A stretch of 64,000 nucleotides of DNA from Acidobacteriota bacterium (GTDB taxonomy: Bacteria > Acidobacteriota > Polarisedimenticolia > Polarisedimenticolales > Polarisedimenticolaceae), in contig JAOTYK010000006.1 of NCBI GenBank assembly GCA_029861955.1, positions 84,408-148,407 on the forward strand, given 5' to 3'. Below the pieces are notes generated by a model. That model searched no databases and had not been told where the DNA came from. It worked only from the letters and a program-made list of their open reading frames with translations. Shown here in pieces: positions 33,607 through 42,079 of the stretch. Both the position numbers and the translations under genes were made by a program. How positions within the stretch are numbered: the first letter of the stretch is position 1; each line of letters starts with the position of its first letter.

Positions 33607-36282
33607 ATGTCCGACCTGCTCAAGGACCCGCTACAAGAGGAGATCGTCGCCGCGGAAGAGCGCGAGTGGCTCGAGTCCCTCGACTACGTGATCAAGCACG
33701 GCGGGTCGTCACGCGTCCGCGACCTCCTGCTGGCCCTCCAGCGCCGCGCCGCCGAGTTCGGCATCACTCTTCCGTACTCGGCCAATACCCCGTACACCAA
33801 CACGATCGTCCGAGCGGACCAACCGCGGTTTCCCGGCAATCGCGAGATCGAGCGACGGATCAAGAGCATCCTTCGCTGGAACGCCATGGCCATGGTCGTG
33901 CAGGCCAACCGTTCGGATTCCGGCATCGGCGGTCATATCTCGACCTACGCTTCGGCGGCGACCCTGTACGAGGTCGCCTTCAATCACTTCTTTCGTGGCA
34001 AGGATCATCCGTCGGGCGGGGACCAGATCTACTTCCAGGGGCATGCATCTCCCGGGATCTACGCCCGGGCGTTTCTGGAGGGGCGGCTCACGGAAGAGCA
34101 GCTGAAAGCCTTCCGTCGCGAATTGAAGCCGGGAGGTGGGTTGCCGTCCTATCCCCACCCGCGAGCGATGCCTGGCTTCTGGGAATTCCCGACGGTCTCG
34201 ATGGGACTCGGCCCGATCATGGCGATCTATCAAGCACGATTCAATCGCTACCTGGAAGATCGAGGACTTGTCAAGAACACCGGTCGAGTCTGGGCCTTTC
34301 TGGGTGACGGAGAGACCGACGAGCCCGAGGCGTTGGGCGCCATCTCCCTCGCGGCTCGGGAGAAGCTCGACAACCTGAATTTCGTCATCAACTGCAACCT
34401 TCAGCGCCTGGACGGCCCGGTTCGCGGAAACGGCAAGATCATTCAAGAGCTGGAGGCGATCTTCCGTGGCGCGGGATGGAACGTCATCAAGGTCGTCTGG
34501 GGAGACAGCTGGGATCCGTTACTGGCCAACGATCCCGAGGGACGACTGGTCAAGCGTATGGAAGAGGCCGTCGATGGGGACTACCAGAAGTACAGCGTCG
34601 AGGGCGGCGGGTACATTCGCGAGCATTTCTTCGGGACCCACCCCGACCTGAAGGAGTTGGTGAGCAAGCTCACCGACACCGAGATCTCCAAGCTGCGCCG
34701 CGGGGGGCACGATCCGGAGAAGGTCTACGCCGCCTACAAGGCCGCCGTCGAGCACGAGGGCGCTCCGACGGTGATTCTCGCGAAGACGGTCAAGGGGTAC
34801 GGACTGGGTGAAGCCGGAGAGGGAAAGAACATCACCCATCAGCAGAAGAAATTGAACGAATCGGAGCTGCGCGAGTTCCGTGCCCGATTCGGGATCCCGA
34901 TTTCCGACGATGAGGTGGGCGAGGCACCGTTCTACCGTCCGCCCGACGACAGTCCCGAGATGCGTTATCTGCGCGAGCGTCGAATGGAGTTGGGTGGCTC
35001 CGTGCCAAGCAGGGTCGAAGGCACGCCGGGGATCACCGCGCCGGATCACAGCCTGTTCGAGGAGTTCGACGCGGGCTCCGGGGGGCGAGAGGCGTCCACC
35101 ACCGCCGTCGCCGTGCGGCTCCTGTCCAAGTTACTGAAGGACGAACAGCTGGGTCCCCACGTCGTGCCGATCGTTCCGGACGAGGCGCGGACGTTCGGCA
35201 TGGAGTCCCTCTTCCGGCAGGTCGGTATCTATTCCCACGTGGGCCAGCGTTACGAGCCCGTCGACAAGGAGACGCTGCTTTACTACAAGGAGGCGACCGA
35301 CGGACAGATCCTCGAAGAGGGGATTACCGAGGCCGGATCACTGTGTTCGTTCATCGCCGCCGGTACGTCGCACTCGAGTCACGGCGTCAACATGATTCCG
35401 TTTTTCATCTTCTACTCGATGTTCGGCTTCCAGCGGATCGGCGACCTGATCTGGGCGGCCGGCGACATGCGCTGTCGCGGTTTCCTCGTCGGTGGCACTG
35501 CCGGTCGAACGACGCTGGCCGGCGAGGGGCTGCAGCATCAGGACGGCCACTCCCAACTACTGGCCTACAGTCATCCCCACGTCGTTGCCTACGATCCCGC
35601 CTTCGCGTACGAACTTGCGGCGATGCTCGAGGACGGCATCCAGCGGATGTACGTCGATCGCGAGTCGGTCTGTTACTACCTGACCGTTGGAAATGAGCCC
35701 TACGCCCAGCCGGCGATGCCCGAGGGTGTTCGCGATGGGATCTTGCGAGGGCTGTATCGCTTCAACAGTCATGACGGTGCCGATGCCGGGAAGCTGAAAC
35801 TGCTCGGCAGTGGCGCGATCATGAACGAAGTCCTCGCCGCCCAGGCGCTGCTTCAAGAGCACTGGGGTATCGCCAGTGAAGCGTGGTCGGCTACCAGCTA
35901 CCAGCAGCTGTATCGCGACGGCCTCGATGCGGATCGCAAGAATCGGCTCTCCGGGAAGAACACGGAAGTCCCATTCGTACGTCAGGCACTCGGTGAGGAT
36001 CCGGAAACGCTGGTGGTCGCCGCATCGGACTACAGCCAGGCCTTGCCTCACTCGATCTCGCACTGGGCCCCGGGGCGCATGGTGGTCCTGGGTACCGACG
36101 GATTTGGCCGGAGCGAGAACCGCGAGTCATTGCGGGAGTACTTCGAGGTCAACGCCCGTCATATCGCGTGGGCCGCTTTGGCGGGTCTCGCTCGCGAAAA
36201 TCGATTTCCGACCAAGAAGCTGCCGGCCGCCGCGAAGACTCTAAACATCGATTCCAGTAAGGCGAACGCCGCGGACTTTTGA
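33607..36282 (+). CDS. aceE: Pyruvate dehydrogenase E1 component, homodimeric type
   Basis: An 891-residue enzyme that decarboxylates pyruvate with thiamine diphosphate and passes the acetyl group to the lipoyl arm of E2. The length and sequence are of the single-chain AceE class: GGHISTYASAATLYEVAFNH, the thiamine motif GDGETDEPEA... ending at INCNLQ, GGHDPEKVYAAY, MIPFFIFYSMFGFQR and GRTTLAGEGLQHQDGHS. GGGAGAG precedes the ATG. The E2 gene follows 23 bases after its stop and E3 follows directly, so this is a complete pdh operon. Confidence 0.96.
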   Translation: MSDLLKDPLQEEIVAAEEREWLESLDYVIKHGGSSRVRDLLLALQRRAAEFGITLPYSANTPYTNTIVRADQPRFPGNREIERRIKSILRWNAMAMVVQANRSDSGIGGHISTYASAATLYEVAFNHFFRGKDHPSGGDQIYFQGHASPGIYARAFLEGRLTEEQLKAFRRELKPGGGLPSYPHPRAMPGFWEFPTVSMGLGPIMAIYQARFNRYLEDRGLVKNTGRVWAFLGDGETDEPEALGAISLAAREKLDNLNFVINCNLQRLDGPVRGNGKIIQELEAIFRGAGWNVIKVVWGDSWDPLLANDPEGRLVKRMEEAVDGDYQKYSVEGGGYIREHFFGTHPDLKELVSKLTDTEISKLRRGGHDPEKVYAAYKAAVEHEGAPTVILAKTVKGYGLGEAGEGKNITHQQKKLNESELREFRARFGIPISDDEVGEAPFYRPPDDSPEMRYLRERRMELGGSVPSRVEGTPGITAPDHSLFEEFDAGSGGREASTTAVAVRLLSKLLKDEQLGPHVVPIVPDEARTFGMESLFRQVGIYSHVGQRYEPVDKETLLYYKEATDGQILEEGITEAGSLCSFIAAGTSHSSHGVNMIPFFIFYSMFGFQRIGDLIWAAGDMRCRGFLVGGTAGRTTLAGEGLQHQDGHSQLLAYSHPHVVAYDPAFAYELAAMLEDGIQRMYVDRESVCYYLTVGNEPYAQPAMPEGVRDGILRGLYRFNSHDGADAGKLKLLGSGAIMNEVLAAQALLQEHWGIASEAWSATSYQQLYRDGLDADRKNRLSGKNTEVPFVRQALGEDPETLVVAASDYSQALPHSISHWAPGRMVVLGTDGFGRSENRESLREYFEVNARHIAWAALAGLARENRFPTKKLPAAAKTLNIDSSKANAADF

Positions 36283-36305
36283 TCGCGTCTGACCAGGAGG
36301 TAGGG

Positions 36306-37550
36306 GTGGAAGAGGTCAAGCTCCCCGAATTGGGTGAGAACATCGAAGACGTGGAGGTCTCCGCGGTTCTCGTCAAAGCGGGTGACGCGGTTCACGTCGA
36401 TCAGCCCTTGCTGGAGGTCGAGACCGAGAAGGCCAGTCTTGAGGTCCCCGCCACCCGCGATGGCGTGGTAGTCGACGTATTAGTGAAGAAGGGCGATCGC
36501 GTCCGAGTCGGCCAGACGATCGTTCGACTCGACGGAGAAGCCTCCGCAGCGTCGACCGGGCCGACAGCAGAACCTGCGACGGAGGCGAAGGCGGCCCCCG
36601 AACCGACCGTCGTTAAGCCGGCCAAGGTCGTGCAGTTTTCCGGGCCTGCCATGGCGACACCGGACCAACTGGGCATCACGGCACCGGCGGCGCCGTCGAC
36701 CCGCGCACTGGCCCGCGAACTCGGTGTCGATGTCAACAAGGTGCCCGGCAGCGGCCCCGGTGGTCGTATCAATCGGGATGACGTGAAGGCCTACGCCAAG
36801 CGGATCATCCTCGGCGGCGCGGGCGTCGGAGCGACGCCGGCTCCCGAACTCCCGGACTTCTCGCGATGGGGAGCGACCCACGAAGAACCGTTCGGGAGCG
36901 TCCGAAGAGCGACGGCCCGGGCGATGTCCAACAGTTGGACCCAGATTCCGCATGTCACCCAGTTCGACCGGGCCGACGTCACCGACCTGGACCAGTCCCG
37001 ACGCGCTCGAAACAAGAAGGCGAAGAATGGGGCGGCGAAGCTGACGATGACGGCCATCATCATCGAGAAGGTCGCGGCGGCCCTGGCTCAGTTCCCGAAG
37101 TTCAACGCCAGTCTCGACCTCGTCGGCGAGCGTGTCATCTACAAGGACTACGTCAACATCGGCGTCGCCGTGGATACCGTTCGCGGTCGGCGCGTACCGG
37201 TCTTGAAGGACGCGGACAAGAAAGACCCATCGGAGATCGCTGTGGAGTTGAACGATCTCGCGTCGCGTGCCCGAAATAGAAAACTCAAGCCCGACGAGAT
37301 GCAGGGGGCCGGCTTCACCATCAGTAACCTTGGCGGTCTCGGAACGACTTACTTCACACCGATTGTCAACTGGCCGGAAGTTTCGATCCTTGGTGTGGGA
37401 CGAGCGGAGCCACAGGCCGTGTGGCGCGACGATCAGTTCGTGCCCCGAGCGGTGATGCCACTTTCGATCTCCTACGATCATCGGATCATTGACGGAGCGG
37501 ATGCGGCGCGGTTCCTTCGCTCGCTGGCAGAAGCGCTGGAGGCGCAATGA
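36306..37550 (+). CDS. aceF: Pyruvate dehydrogenase E2, dihydrolipoamide acetyltransferase
   Basis: A 414-residue protein with one lipoyl domain (residues about 1-75, lipoylated Lys in ETEKASLEVP). An Ala/Pro/Thr-rich linker, a peripheral subunit-binding domain (TRALARELGVDVNKVPGSGP, about 125-160) and the catalytic domain follow. The catalytic domain ends with the HxxxDG motif SYDHRIIDGADAARF. E. coli AceF has three lipoyl domains; one is the minimal form. GTG 36306 has AGGAGG upstream; an open TTG at 36279 would overlap E1 and adds non-lipoyl residues. The stop overlaps the E3 start (ATGA). Confidence 0.94.
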   Translation: MEEVKLPELGENIEDVEVSAVLVKAGDAVHVDQPLLEVETEKASLEVPATRDGVVVDVLVKKGDRVRVGQTIVRLDGEASAASTGPTAEPATEAKAAPEPTVVKPAKVVQFSGPAMATPDQLGITAPAAPSTRALARELGVDVNKVPGSGPGGRINRDDVKAYAKRIILGGAGVGATPAPELPDFSRWGATHEEPFGSVRRATARAMSNSWTQIPHVTQFDRADVTDLDQSRRARNKKAKNGAAKLTMTAIIIEKVAAALAQFPKFNASLDLVGERVIYKDYVNIGVAVDTVRGRRVPVLKDADKKDPSEIAVELNDLASRARNRKLKPDEMQGAGFTISNLGGLGTTYFTPIVNWPEVSILGVGRAEPQAVWRDDQFVPRAVMPLSISYDHRIIDGADAARFLRSLAEALEAQ

Positions 37551-38974
37551 CAGAGGTTCTGCGACACGACCTGGTGGTCGTCGGCGCGGGTCCCGGCGGA
37601 TACGCCGCGGCCTTTCTCGCGGCAGATCTCGGGATGGACGTCATTCTGATCGACCCCGAGCCCAACCCCGGTGGCGTCTGTCTGTTTCGCGGCTGTATCC
37701 CGTCGAAGTCCTTGCTGCATGTCGCCAAGTTGATCCACGAGGCCGAACAGGCGGAAGAGTGGGGGGTCGTGTTCGGGAAACCGAACGTCGATCTCGATCG
37801 ACTGCGGGGATTCAAGCAGGACGTCGTTGATCGATTGACCGGTGGGCTTGGACAGCTCGCCACGCAGAGGAAGGTCCCCCACCTACGCGGTATGGCGACC
37901 ATCGTTGGCCCCACCGAGTTGGACGTGGAACGCGTTGAAGGGGGTTCCGTTCGTGTCGAGTTCGGTCATGCGATTCTGGCAACCGGCTCGCGCCCGACGG
38001 AACTATCGGCATTTCCCAACGAAGATCCGCGACTGATGGACTCAACGGCTGCGCTCGAAATGGACGAGTTGCCGGAGACGTTGCTCGTCGTGGGTGGCGG
38101 TTACATCGGGCTGGAACTGGGTTCGGTCTATTCGGCCCTCGGAAGCCGGGTCACGGTCGTCGAGATGACCGACGGCCTGCTTCCCGGCGCCGACCGCGAT
38201 CTGGTGCGACCGTTGGCGAAGAGGCTCGAGGCGCAGTTCGAGGCGATCCGCCTGTCGACGAAGGTCGCCACAATCGACGCAGCAGACGATGGCCTCCACG
38301 TCTCTCTCGAGCCGGCGGAAGGTCCGGCAGAGTCCCATCGATTCGACCGCGTCCTGGTTGCGATCGGTCGTCGGCCCAACTCCGGTGGTATCGGTCTAGA
38401 GACCACCAAGGTTCAGATCGACGGTGACGGGTTCGTTTCCGTCGATGCCCAGTTGAGAACCACCGAACCGACCCTGTTCGCGATCGGGGACCTGGTGGGG
38501 CAACCGATGCTGGCTCACAAGGCGTCCCACGAGGCGCGTGTGGCCGTCGAGGCGATCGCCGGGGAGAAAGTCGCCTTCGATCCGGCAGCCATCCCGGCGG
38601 TGGTGTTCACGGATCCCGAGGTCGCGTGGTGTGGCCTCACCGAGACCGAGGCGAAACTCGCGGGCCGGAAGATCGAGGTCGCCCGGTTTCCATGGGGCGC
38701 CTCGGGACGCGCCAGGACCATCGGGCGGGAGGATGGTCTCACCAAGTTGATCCTGGATCCTCAGACCGAGCGGGTGCTCGGCATGGGCATCGTCGGCGCG
38801 GGTGCCGGCGAACTGATCGCGGAAGGGGTCCTCGCCGTGGAGATGGCGGCTCTGGCGGGGGATCTGCGGCTGACGATTCACCCCCATCCCACGTTGTCCG
38901 AGACCGTGATGGAGTCGGCCGAGGTCTACTTCGGCCAGAGCACCCACGTCTACCGCCCAAGCCGTCGCCGCTAA
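37547..38974 (+). CDS. lpdA: Dihydrolipoamide dehydrogenase (E3)
   Basis: A 475-residue FAD/NAD disulfide reductase that reoxidises the lipoyl group. Its FAD motif is VVVGAGPGGYAAA, the redox disulfide is CLFRGC (followed by IPSKSLL), the NAD motif is VVGGGYIGLELGS, the FAD segment is TLFAIGDLVGQPMLAHKA, and the C-terminal active-site His is in HPHPTLSE. It is the last gene of the pdh operon, coupled to E2 by a 4-base overlap. Confidence 0.96.
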   Translation: MTEVLRHDLVVVGAGPGGYAAAFLAADLGMDVILIDPEPNPGGVCLFRGCIPSKSLLHVAKLIHEAEQAEEWGVVFGKPNVDLDRLRGFKQDVVDRLTGGLGQLATQRKVPHLRGMATIVGPTELDVERVEGGSVRVEFGHAILATGSRPTELSAFPNEDPRLMDSTAALEMDELPETLLVVGGGYIGLELGSVYSALGSRVTVVEMTDGLLPGADRDLVRPLAKRLEAQFEAIRLSTKVATIDAADDGLHVSLEPAEGPAESHRFDRVLVAIGRRPNSGGIGLETTKVQIDGDGFVSVDAQLRTTEPTLFAIGDLVGQPMLAHKASHEARVAVEAIAGEKVAFDPAAIPAVVFTDPEVAWCGLTETEAKLAGRKIEVARFPWGASGRARTIGREDGLTKLILDPQTERVLGMGIVGAGAGELIAEGVLAVEMAALAGDLRLTIHPHPTLSETVMESAEVYFGQSTHVYRPSRRR

Positions 38975-38981
38975 AGAGAAA

Positions 38982-39010
38982 GGGCCCGCAGGTCAATGAC
39001 CCACGGGCCC
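38982..39010. terminator. Hairpin terminator between convergent lpdA and the 39037 gene
   Basis: GGGCCCG (38982-38988) pairs with CGGGCCC (39004-39010). A second stem, GGTC/GACC, sits inside across a CA/CA internal loop. On the minus strand the hairpin is followed by TTTCTCTTT, a good intrinsic terminator for the small secreted protein. On the plus strand no T-run follows, so its effect on lpdA may be weaker. Confidence 0.6.
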
Positions 39011-39036
39011 CTAATTCGTACAAGCTGAAAGACGCG

Positions 39037-39435
39037 CTAGTTCAGCGTCCGAATGAGATAGCGGATCTCGCGATCGGCATTGAGTCGCGGCGACGCGACA
39101 CGGATGCTACGCGGTCCCACCATTCCGGTCAGCGAATCGCCACCAGGGACGATCAAGCCGGGTACCGGCTTGTTGGCACCCGGAACAGCATTGTGAGCCG
39201 CCGGTATCGTCACCGGGGTCTCGTTGCCGTTCTCTTCGTCGCCGGGAGAGATGACCGGGGGAAGCATCGTCGGCGTTTCGTCGACGTTGTTCCAGATCAA
39301 TGAACGATCATAGATGTCGCCTTCGGCGACCTTGATCACAGAAAGGTCCGGCACGACCATATCCATGGCGTGGGTCGCACCGACCGAGAGGATCGCGACT
39401 ACAAGTACGATCCAAAGGCCCTTGGCTCTCTTCAT
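39037..39435 (-). CDS. Small secreted protein of unknown function
   Basis: A 132-residue protein with a signal peptide (LWIVLVVAILSVGATHA). The mature part has a Pro/Gly-rich middle (MLPPVISPGDEENGNETP) and a C-terminal segment, GPRSIRVASPRLNADREIRY, with no domain I recognise. ATG 39435 has AGGAGG eight to ten bases upstream. That site is part of an inverted repeat (GGAG-GAAC-CTCC), so it may be partly hidden in the mRNA. The longer upstream frame has no signal peptide and is not used in this call. Confidence 0.6.
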   Translation of the reverse strand: MKRAKGLWIVLVVAILSVGATHAMDMVVPDLSVIKVAEGDIYDRSLIWNNVDETPTMLPPVISPGDEENGNETPVTIPAAHNAVPGANKPVPGLIVPGGDSLTGMVGPRSIRVASPRLNADREIRYLIRTLN

Positions 39436-39589
39436 GGGGAGGTTCCTCCTTATGACTAACCGCATGACACCCTTACTTCTACTCCGATACCTTGCCCCTA
39501 CACAATAGGGTACCCCCCCATTCGCGCGGAGTCTACCCTGCAAAAGACGGCGACGTGTCGGTTTACGGTGAAACCGTTGGCATTTGAAG

Positions 39590-40186
39590 CTATTTGCGTC
39601 GGATAGAAACGATCGTGACGGTCTCGACCGGCACGTCGCCCATGCCCCCCCGCTGACCCGTCGGTGTGCTCTCGATCTTACGAACGACGTCCATACCGTC
39701 GGTCACACGACCGAAAACGGCATAACCGAACCCCTTCGCACTCTTATCGCGATGATTGAGGAAGGCGTTGTCTTTCGTGTTGATGAAGAACTGCGACGTG
39801 GCGCTATCGACGATGGGGGTGCGCGCCAGTGCGAGCGTGCCAACCTCGTTGAGGACGCCATTACCGGCCTCGTTCTTGATCGGCGCCTCGGTGGCCTTCT
39901 TCGTCATGTCCTTGTCGAACCCACCACCCTGAATCATGAAGTTGCTCATCACTCGGTGGAAGATCGTTCCGTCGTAGTACTCCGCGTCGACGTATTGCAA
40001 AAAATTCTTGACGCTGATCGGTGCCTTGTCTTCGTAAAGTTCCATGGTGACGGTGCCGAGACTGGTTTCCATCACCACCATCGGGTTGCCTGCGGCATCG
40101 TTGGTTCCCTCTTCTGCCGCAAGACCCAACGTGATGCCGCCGACCAGCATCAGCGCCACAATCGCGGCTGTCTTCACTCCTCGCAT
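39590..40186 (-). CDS. Periplasmic cyclophilin-type peptidyl-prolyl isomerase
   Basis: A 198-residue secreted cyclophilin. After the signal peptide (AAIVALMLVGGITLGLAAEE) come VVMETSLGTVTMELYEDKAP, FHRVMSNFMIQGGGFD (catalytic Arg in FHRV), SATSQFFINTKDN and GYAVFGRVTDGMDVV, the usual prokaryotic PpiA/PpiB-type segments. It is probably a folding catalyst in the periplasm. ATG 40186 has CGGAGGCAACC directly upstream. Confidence 0.93.
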   Translation of the reverse strand: MRGVKTAAIVALMLVGGITLGLAAEEGTNDAAGNPMVVMETSLGTVTMELYEDKAPISVKNFLQYVDAEYYDGTIFHRVMSNFMIQGGGFDKDMTKKATEAPIKNEAGNGVLNEVGTLALARTPIVDSATSQFFINTKDNAFLNHRDKSAKGFGYAVFGRVTDGMDVVRKIESTPTGQRGGMGDVPVETVTIVSIRRK

Positions 40187-40321
40187 GGTTGCCTCCGTAT
40201 GGGATCGTTGAATCAAGAAGCCTACTACCGGATACCGATTCTCGCAGCCCGTGTCGGGTCTTTCCCCTTACAATCGTGGCGCGTCGGCGCGAGCCGTCGT
40301 GAATTCAGCTACGGGAGACCC

Positions 40322-41980
40322 ATGAAATTCCAAGAAATCGCCGCTTCCATAATCTTGAGCCTCCTGTTCGCCGTCGGCTGTGGCGAGCCCGGTTCGACCT
40401 CCGATGCCACGTTCCGCACGGCGATGGATGGAGTGGATGCCGACGTCATCGAGTCCCACATGGAGGTCCTCGCAGCCGACGAGATGCAGGGGCGCGGGAC
40501 GGGGAGCGTGGGCTACCTGGCGGCGGCACGTTACGTCGCGGATCGGATGGCGGAGTTCGGCGTCCAACCCCTCGGCGGTCACGACTCGTACTACCAACAG
40601 GTTTCTCTCCTGGCGACCCGTATCGATCTCGAACGGGTCGATGCGGAGATGACTCGTGCATCCGAACGTCGAGCACTTGAATGGGGTGTGGACTATCTCG
40701 CCTCGCCCGACTGCCTGCGGCTCGGCGCGGAGGTCGATGCGAAGATCCACTTCGTCGGTTTCGGGGTGCGTGCCGAGGATCAGGCGTACGACGATTACGC
40801 GGATATCGATGTCACTGGAAAGCTGGTGGCGATGTTCAGCGGTGCTCCGGAGACCTTTCCGCCGACGATCCGCGCCTTCCATTCGTTGCGCTCCAACAAG
40901 CGGCGTCACGCCGCGGAGGTCGGTGCCATCGGGATCCTCTGGATGCAGACCCCTGCGGATCGAAGCAAGTCCAACTGGTCGAGAAGCGTCGAGCACAGCC
41001 GCATGGAATCGATGTGCCGGGTCTCCGAAGAGGGCGCACCGCTCGGTGTCGAGGACGAACTCCTCGTCCAGATCCAACTGAGTGAGAGCGGCGAAGACCT
41101 GCTCTTCGACACCATGACCGGTGGGCTCAAAACGCGAGCCAAACGTGTTCTCGCCGGCGAAGCCGCGTCGGTCGAGCTTCCCGGCCGGCTCCGACTACGG
41201 GCGGGTTCGATCCATCGGCGGCTCGAGAGCCCCAACGTCGTGGGTTATGTTCGCGGTAGCGATGAACGTCTAGCCGAAGAGTACGTCGTCGTCTCGGCCC
41301 ATCTCGATCATGTGGGAACCGCCGAGGATGGCGAGGGGGACCGAATCTACAACGGAGCGTATGACAACGCCTCCGGTGTTTCGATGCTGCTGGAGTCGGC
41401 GCGTGTCTGGGCGGAGAGCCCGACGCCTCCGCGTCGTTCGGTGATCTTCCTCGCCACCACCGGTGAAGAGAAGGGGCTTCTCGGTGCCAAACATTTTGCC
41501 GAAAGACCGACGGTTCCCGATGGTTCGATCGTCGCCAACATCAACATGGACATGGCGTTGATGTTCGGGACTCCCAACGACGTCGTCGTGTTTGGCGCGG
41601 AGCACTCGAGCCTTGGCGACAACGCCCGGATCGCGGCAGAGGCGGCAGGCCTGCGACTGGCCGAAGACCCGATTCCCGACGAGGTGTTCTTCATCCGCAG
41701 TGACCAGTACCCGTTCATCGAGGAGGGGATTCCGTCGGTCTTCGTCTTCTCCGGGATGGACCAGGGCGAGGGTGTCGAGCCCGGCCTCGAGGCCTTCCGG
41801 GACTGGATGCGGGACACGTATCACACACCCGCAGACGACATGAACCAGCCGATCCGGTTCGAGACGGGCGCCAGATTTGCGCAGGTCGGCCTGGCCATCG
41901 CGTGGCAGGTCGCCCAGGGCGAGGGGCGTCCGTCATGGAATGAGGGGGATTTCTTCGGAAATCGGTTCGGAGCCCATTAG
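40322..41980 (+). CDS. M28-family metallopeptidase lipoprotein with PA-like insert
   Basis: A 552-residue lipoprotein (lipobox LLFAVGC, Cys about residue 20). Zinc ligands of the M28 aminopeptidase fold are visible: SAHLDHVG, then YDNASGVSMLLE, the catalytic TTGEEKGLLG, NINMD and a late His (TYHTPADDM). Residues about 130-290 hold a PA-type domain, inserted before the zinc domain. It probably trims peptides in the periplasm. ATG 40322 follows GGGAGACCC. The frame is open upstream to 39584 only as a shadow of the cyclophilin gene. Confidence 0.9.
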   Translation: MKFQEIAASIILSLLFAVGCGEPGSTSDATFRTAMDGVDADVIESHMEVLAADEMQGRGTGSVGYLAAARYVADRMAEFGVQPLGGHDSYYQQVSLLATRIDLERVDAEMTRASERRALEWGVDYLASPDCLRLGAEVDAKIHFVGFGVRAEDQAYDDYADIDVTGKLVAMFSGAPETFPPTIRAFHSLRSNKRRHAAEVGAIGILWMQTPADRSKSNWSRSVEHSRMESMCRVSEEGAPLGVEDELLVQIQLSESGEDLLFDTMTGGLKTRAKRVLAGEAASVELPGRLRLRAGSIHRRLESPNVVGYVRGSDERLAEEYVVVSAHLDHVGTAEDGEGDRIYNGAYDNASGVSMLLESARVWAESPTPPRRSVIFLATTGEEKGLLGAKHFAERPTVPDGSIVANINMDMALMFGTPNDVVVFGAEHSSLGDNARIAAEAAGLRLAEDPIPDEVFFIRSDQYPFIEEGIPSVFVFSGMDQGEGVEPGLEAFRDWMRDTYHTPADDMNQPIRFETGARFAQVGLAIAWQVAQGEGRPSWNEGDFFGNRFGAH

Positions 41981-42037
41981 AGCTCCGTCGTCTCCCGCCT
42001 CCCGGAACTGGTACGGTTCTTGCTGCTCTAACCGGTT

Positions 42038-42064
42038 GACCCCTGTCGAAAATGACCCGGGGTC
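42038..42064 (+). terminator. Hairpin between the M28 peptidase and the sensor kinase
   Basis: GACCCC (42038-42043) pairs with GGGGTC (42059-42064), with an inner GTC/GAC stem closing a GAAAAT loop. No T-run follows, and the kinase ribosome site AGGAGG begins two bases later. It could be a weak terminator or a leader structure that affects kinase translation. Confidence 0.35.
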
Positions 42065-42079
42065 CAGGAGGACGGGATC

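Noticed and set aside
39584..40321. N-terminal extension of the M28 peptidase over the cyclophilin gene
   Set aside because: The lipoprotein signal and GGGAG ribosome site fix the start at 40322; the extension is antisense to the cyclophilin.
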